A stretch of DNA of 15,237 nucleotides from UBA8389 sp964472175 (GTDB lineage Bacteria; Bacteroidota; Bacteroidia; Bacteroidales; UBA1402), in the NCBI GenBank assembly GCA_964472175.1, contig CAYYJF010000046.1, forward strand, positions 1 to 15,237, read 5' to 3'. This document shows, piece by piece, positions 14,955-15,237 of the stretch (position 1 is its first letter; the number at the start of each line of letters is the position of its first letter). The notes under the pieces were generated by a model. The model made no database searches and was not told the origin of the DNA. It saw only the letters and a list, made by a program, of their open reading frames with translations. The position numbers and the translations under genes are program-made.

Positions 14955-15237
14955 CCCAACTCGAACAAGAAATTTCAAGAAGAAGAACCTTTGCCATCAT
15001 CAGCCATCCGGATGCAGGGAAAACCACCTTGACCGAAAAGTTATTGCTTTTCGGAGGTGCCATCCACGTTGCCGGAGCGGTCAAATCCAATAAAATCAAA
15101 AAAACGGCCACCTCAGACTGGATGGAAATCGAAAAGCAACGCGGTATTTCGGTTGCCACGTCTGTGATGGGCTTTGATTATCACGATTACAAAATCAACA
15201 TCCTGGATACCCCCGGTCACCAGGATTTTGCCGAAGA
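14951..15237 (+). CDS. prfC: Peptide chain release factor 3, N-terminal part
   Basis: The first 95 residues are present and the reading frame is open to the right edge. RF3 is a GTPase that removes RF1 and RF2 from the ribosome after termination. The start reads MTQLEQEISRRRTFAIISHP, with the G1 motif HPDAGKTT at 19-26, the RF3-specific LTEKLLLFGGAIHVAGAVK, the switch region EKQRGISVATSVMGF at 61-75 and G3 DTPGHQDF at 86-93. The RF3 N-terminal pattern separates it from EF-G, LepA and TypA. The ATG at 14951 overlaps the rmlD stop by 4 nt. Full-length RF3 is about 525-530 residues, so most of the protein lies beyond the window. Confidence 0.95.
   Translation, partial: MTQLEQEISRRRTFAIISHPDAGKTTLTEKLLLFGGAIHVAGAVKSNKIKKTATSDWMEIEKQRGISVATSVMGFDYHDYKINILDTPGHQDFAE

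Noticed and set aside
1..15237. tRNA, rRNA, CRISPR array, insertion sequence, phage or defence genes
   Set aside because: No tRNA cloverleaf, spaced direct repeats, transposase or integrase motifs, or defence-type domains were recognised; the region reads as stable chromosomal genes.

Overview
The window looks like an ordinary chromosomal segment from a member of the Bacteroidota (probably Bacteroidia; nothing in it fixes the family). The signs are Bacteroidota-type promoters (TTTG, then TAnnTTTG) before most transcription units, almost no Shine-Dalgarno sequences, a DUF4924 gene, a fused PurL of about 1230 residues, and a peptidoglycan synthetase-type Mur ligase. Three runs of exactly 100 N (2222-2321, 5285-5384, 13148-13247) interrupt four genes. 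Family lengths imply that the real gaps are longer, so the runs look like scaffolding placeholders.

Layout. (1) 1-464, minus: the N-terminal part of a secreted GH5-type glycoside hydrolase, running off the left edge. (2) 538-5284, plus: a drug or solvent efflux operon, marR - tolC-like - hlyD-like - ABC-2 permease - ABC-2 permease, with no ATPase gene visible. One 21-nt block containing a palindrome lies at the same distance (29 nt) before the marR and tolC start codons and is the probable MarR operator. (3) 5385-9763, minus: purL followed 9 nt later by a CvfB/YitL-like S1-domain gene, whose 3' end meets the efflux operon inside a gap. (4) 9764-9962: a divergent promoter region with two spaced inverted repeats. 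(5) 9963-10613, plus: a cytosolic carbohydrate-binding family 9-like protein. (6) 10624-12600, minus: an MBL-fold hydrolase followed by hemW. (7) 12657-15237, plus: a compact run of mpl-like Mur ligase, DUF4924 gene, rmlD and prfC (cut by the right edge), with junctions between 14 nt of spacing and a 4-nt overlap.

How the genes work together. The efflux genes encode an outer-membrane channel, a periplasmic adaptor and two inner-membrane subunits, which fit one envelope-spanning exporter repressed by its own MarR protein. PurL makes FGAM in purine synthesis. HemW handles haem. The right-hand run joins cell-wall recycling, dTDP-rhamnose synthesis and translation release factor recycling under what looks like one promoter at 12588-12618.

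I found no RNA genes, CRISPR arrays, insertion sequences or phage genes. I did not find a clearly new biological system. The items most worth checking are the duplicated operator block, the apparently ATPase-less exporter, and the face-to-face promoters at 12588-12632.
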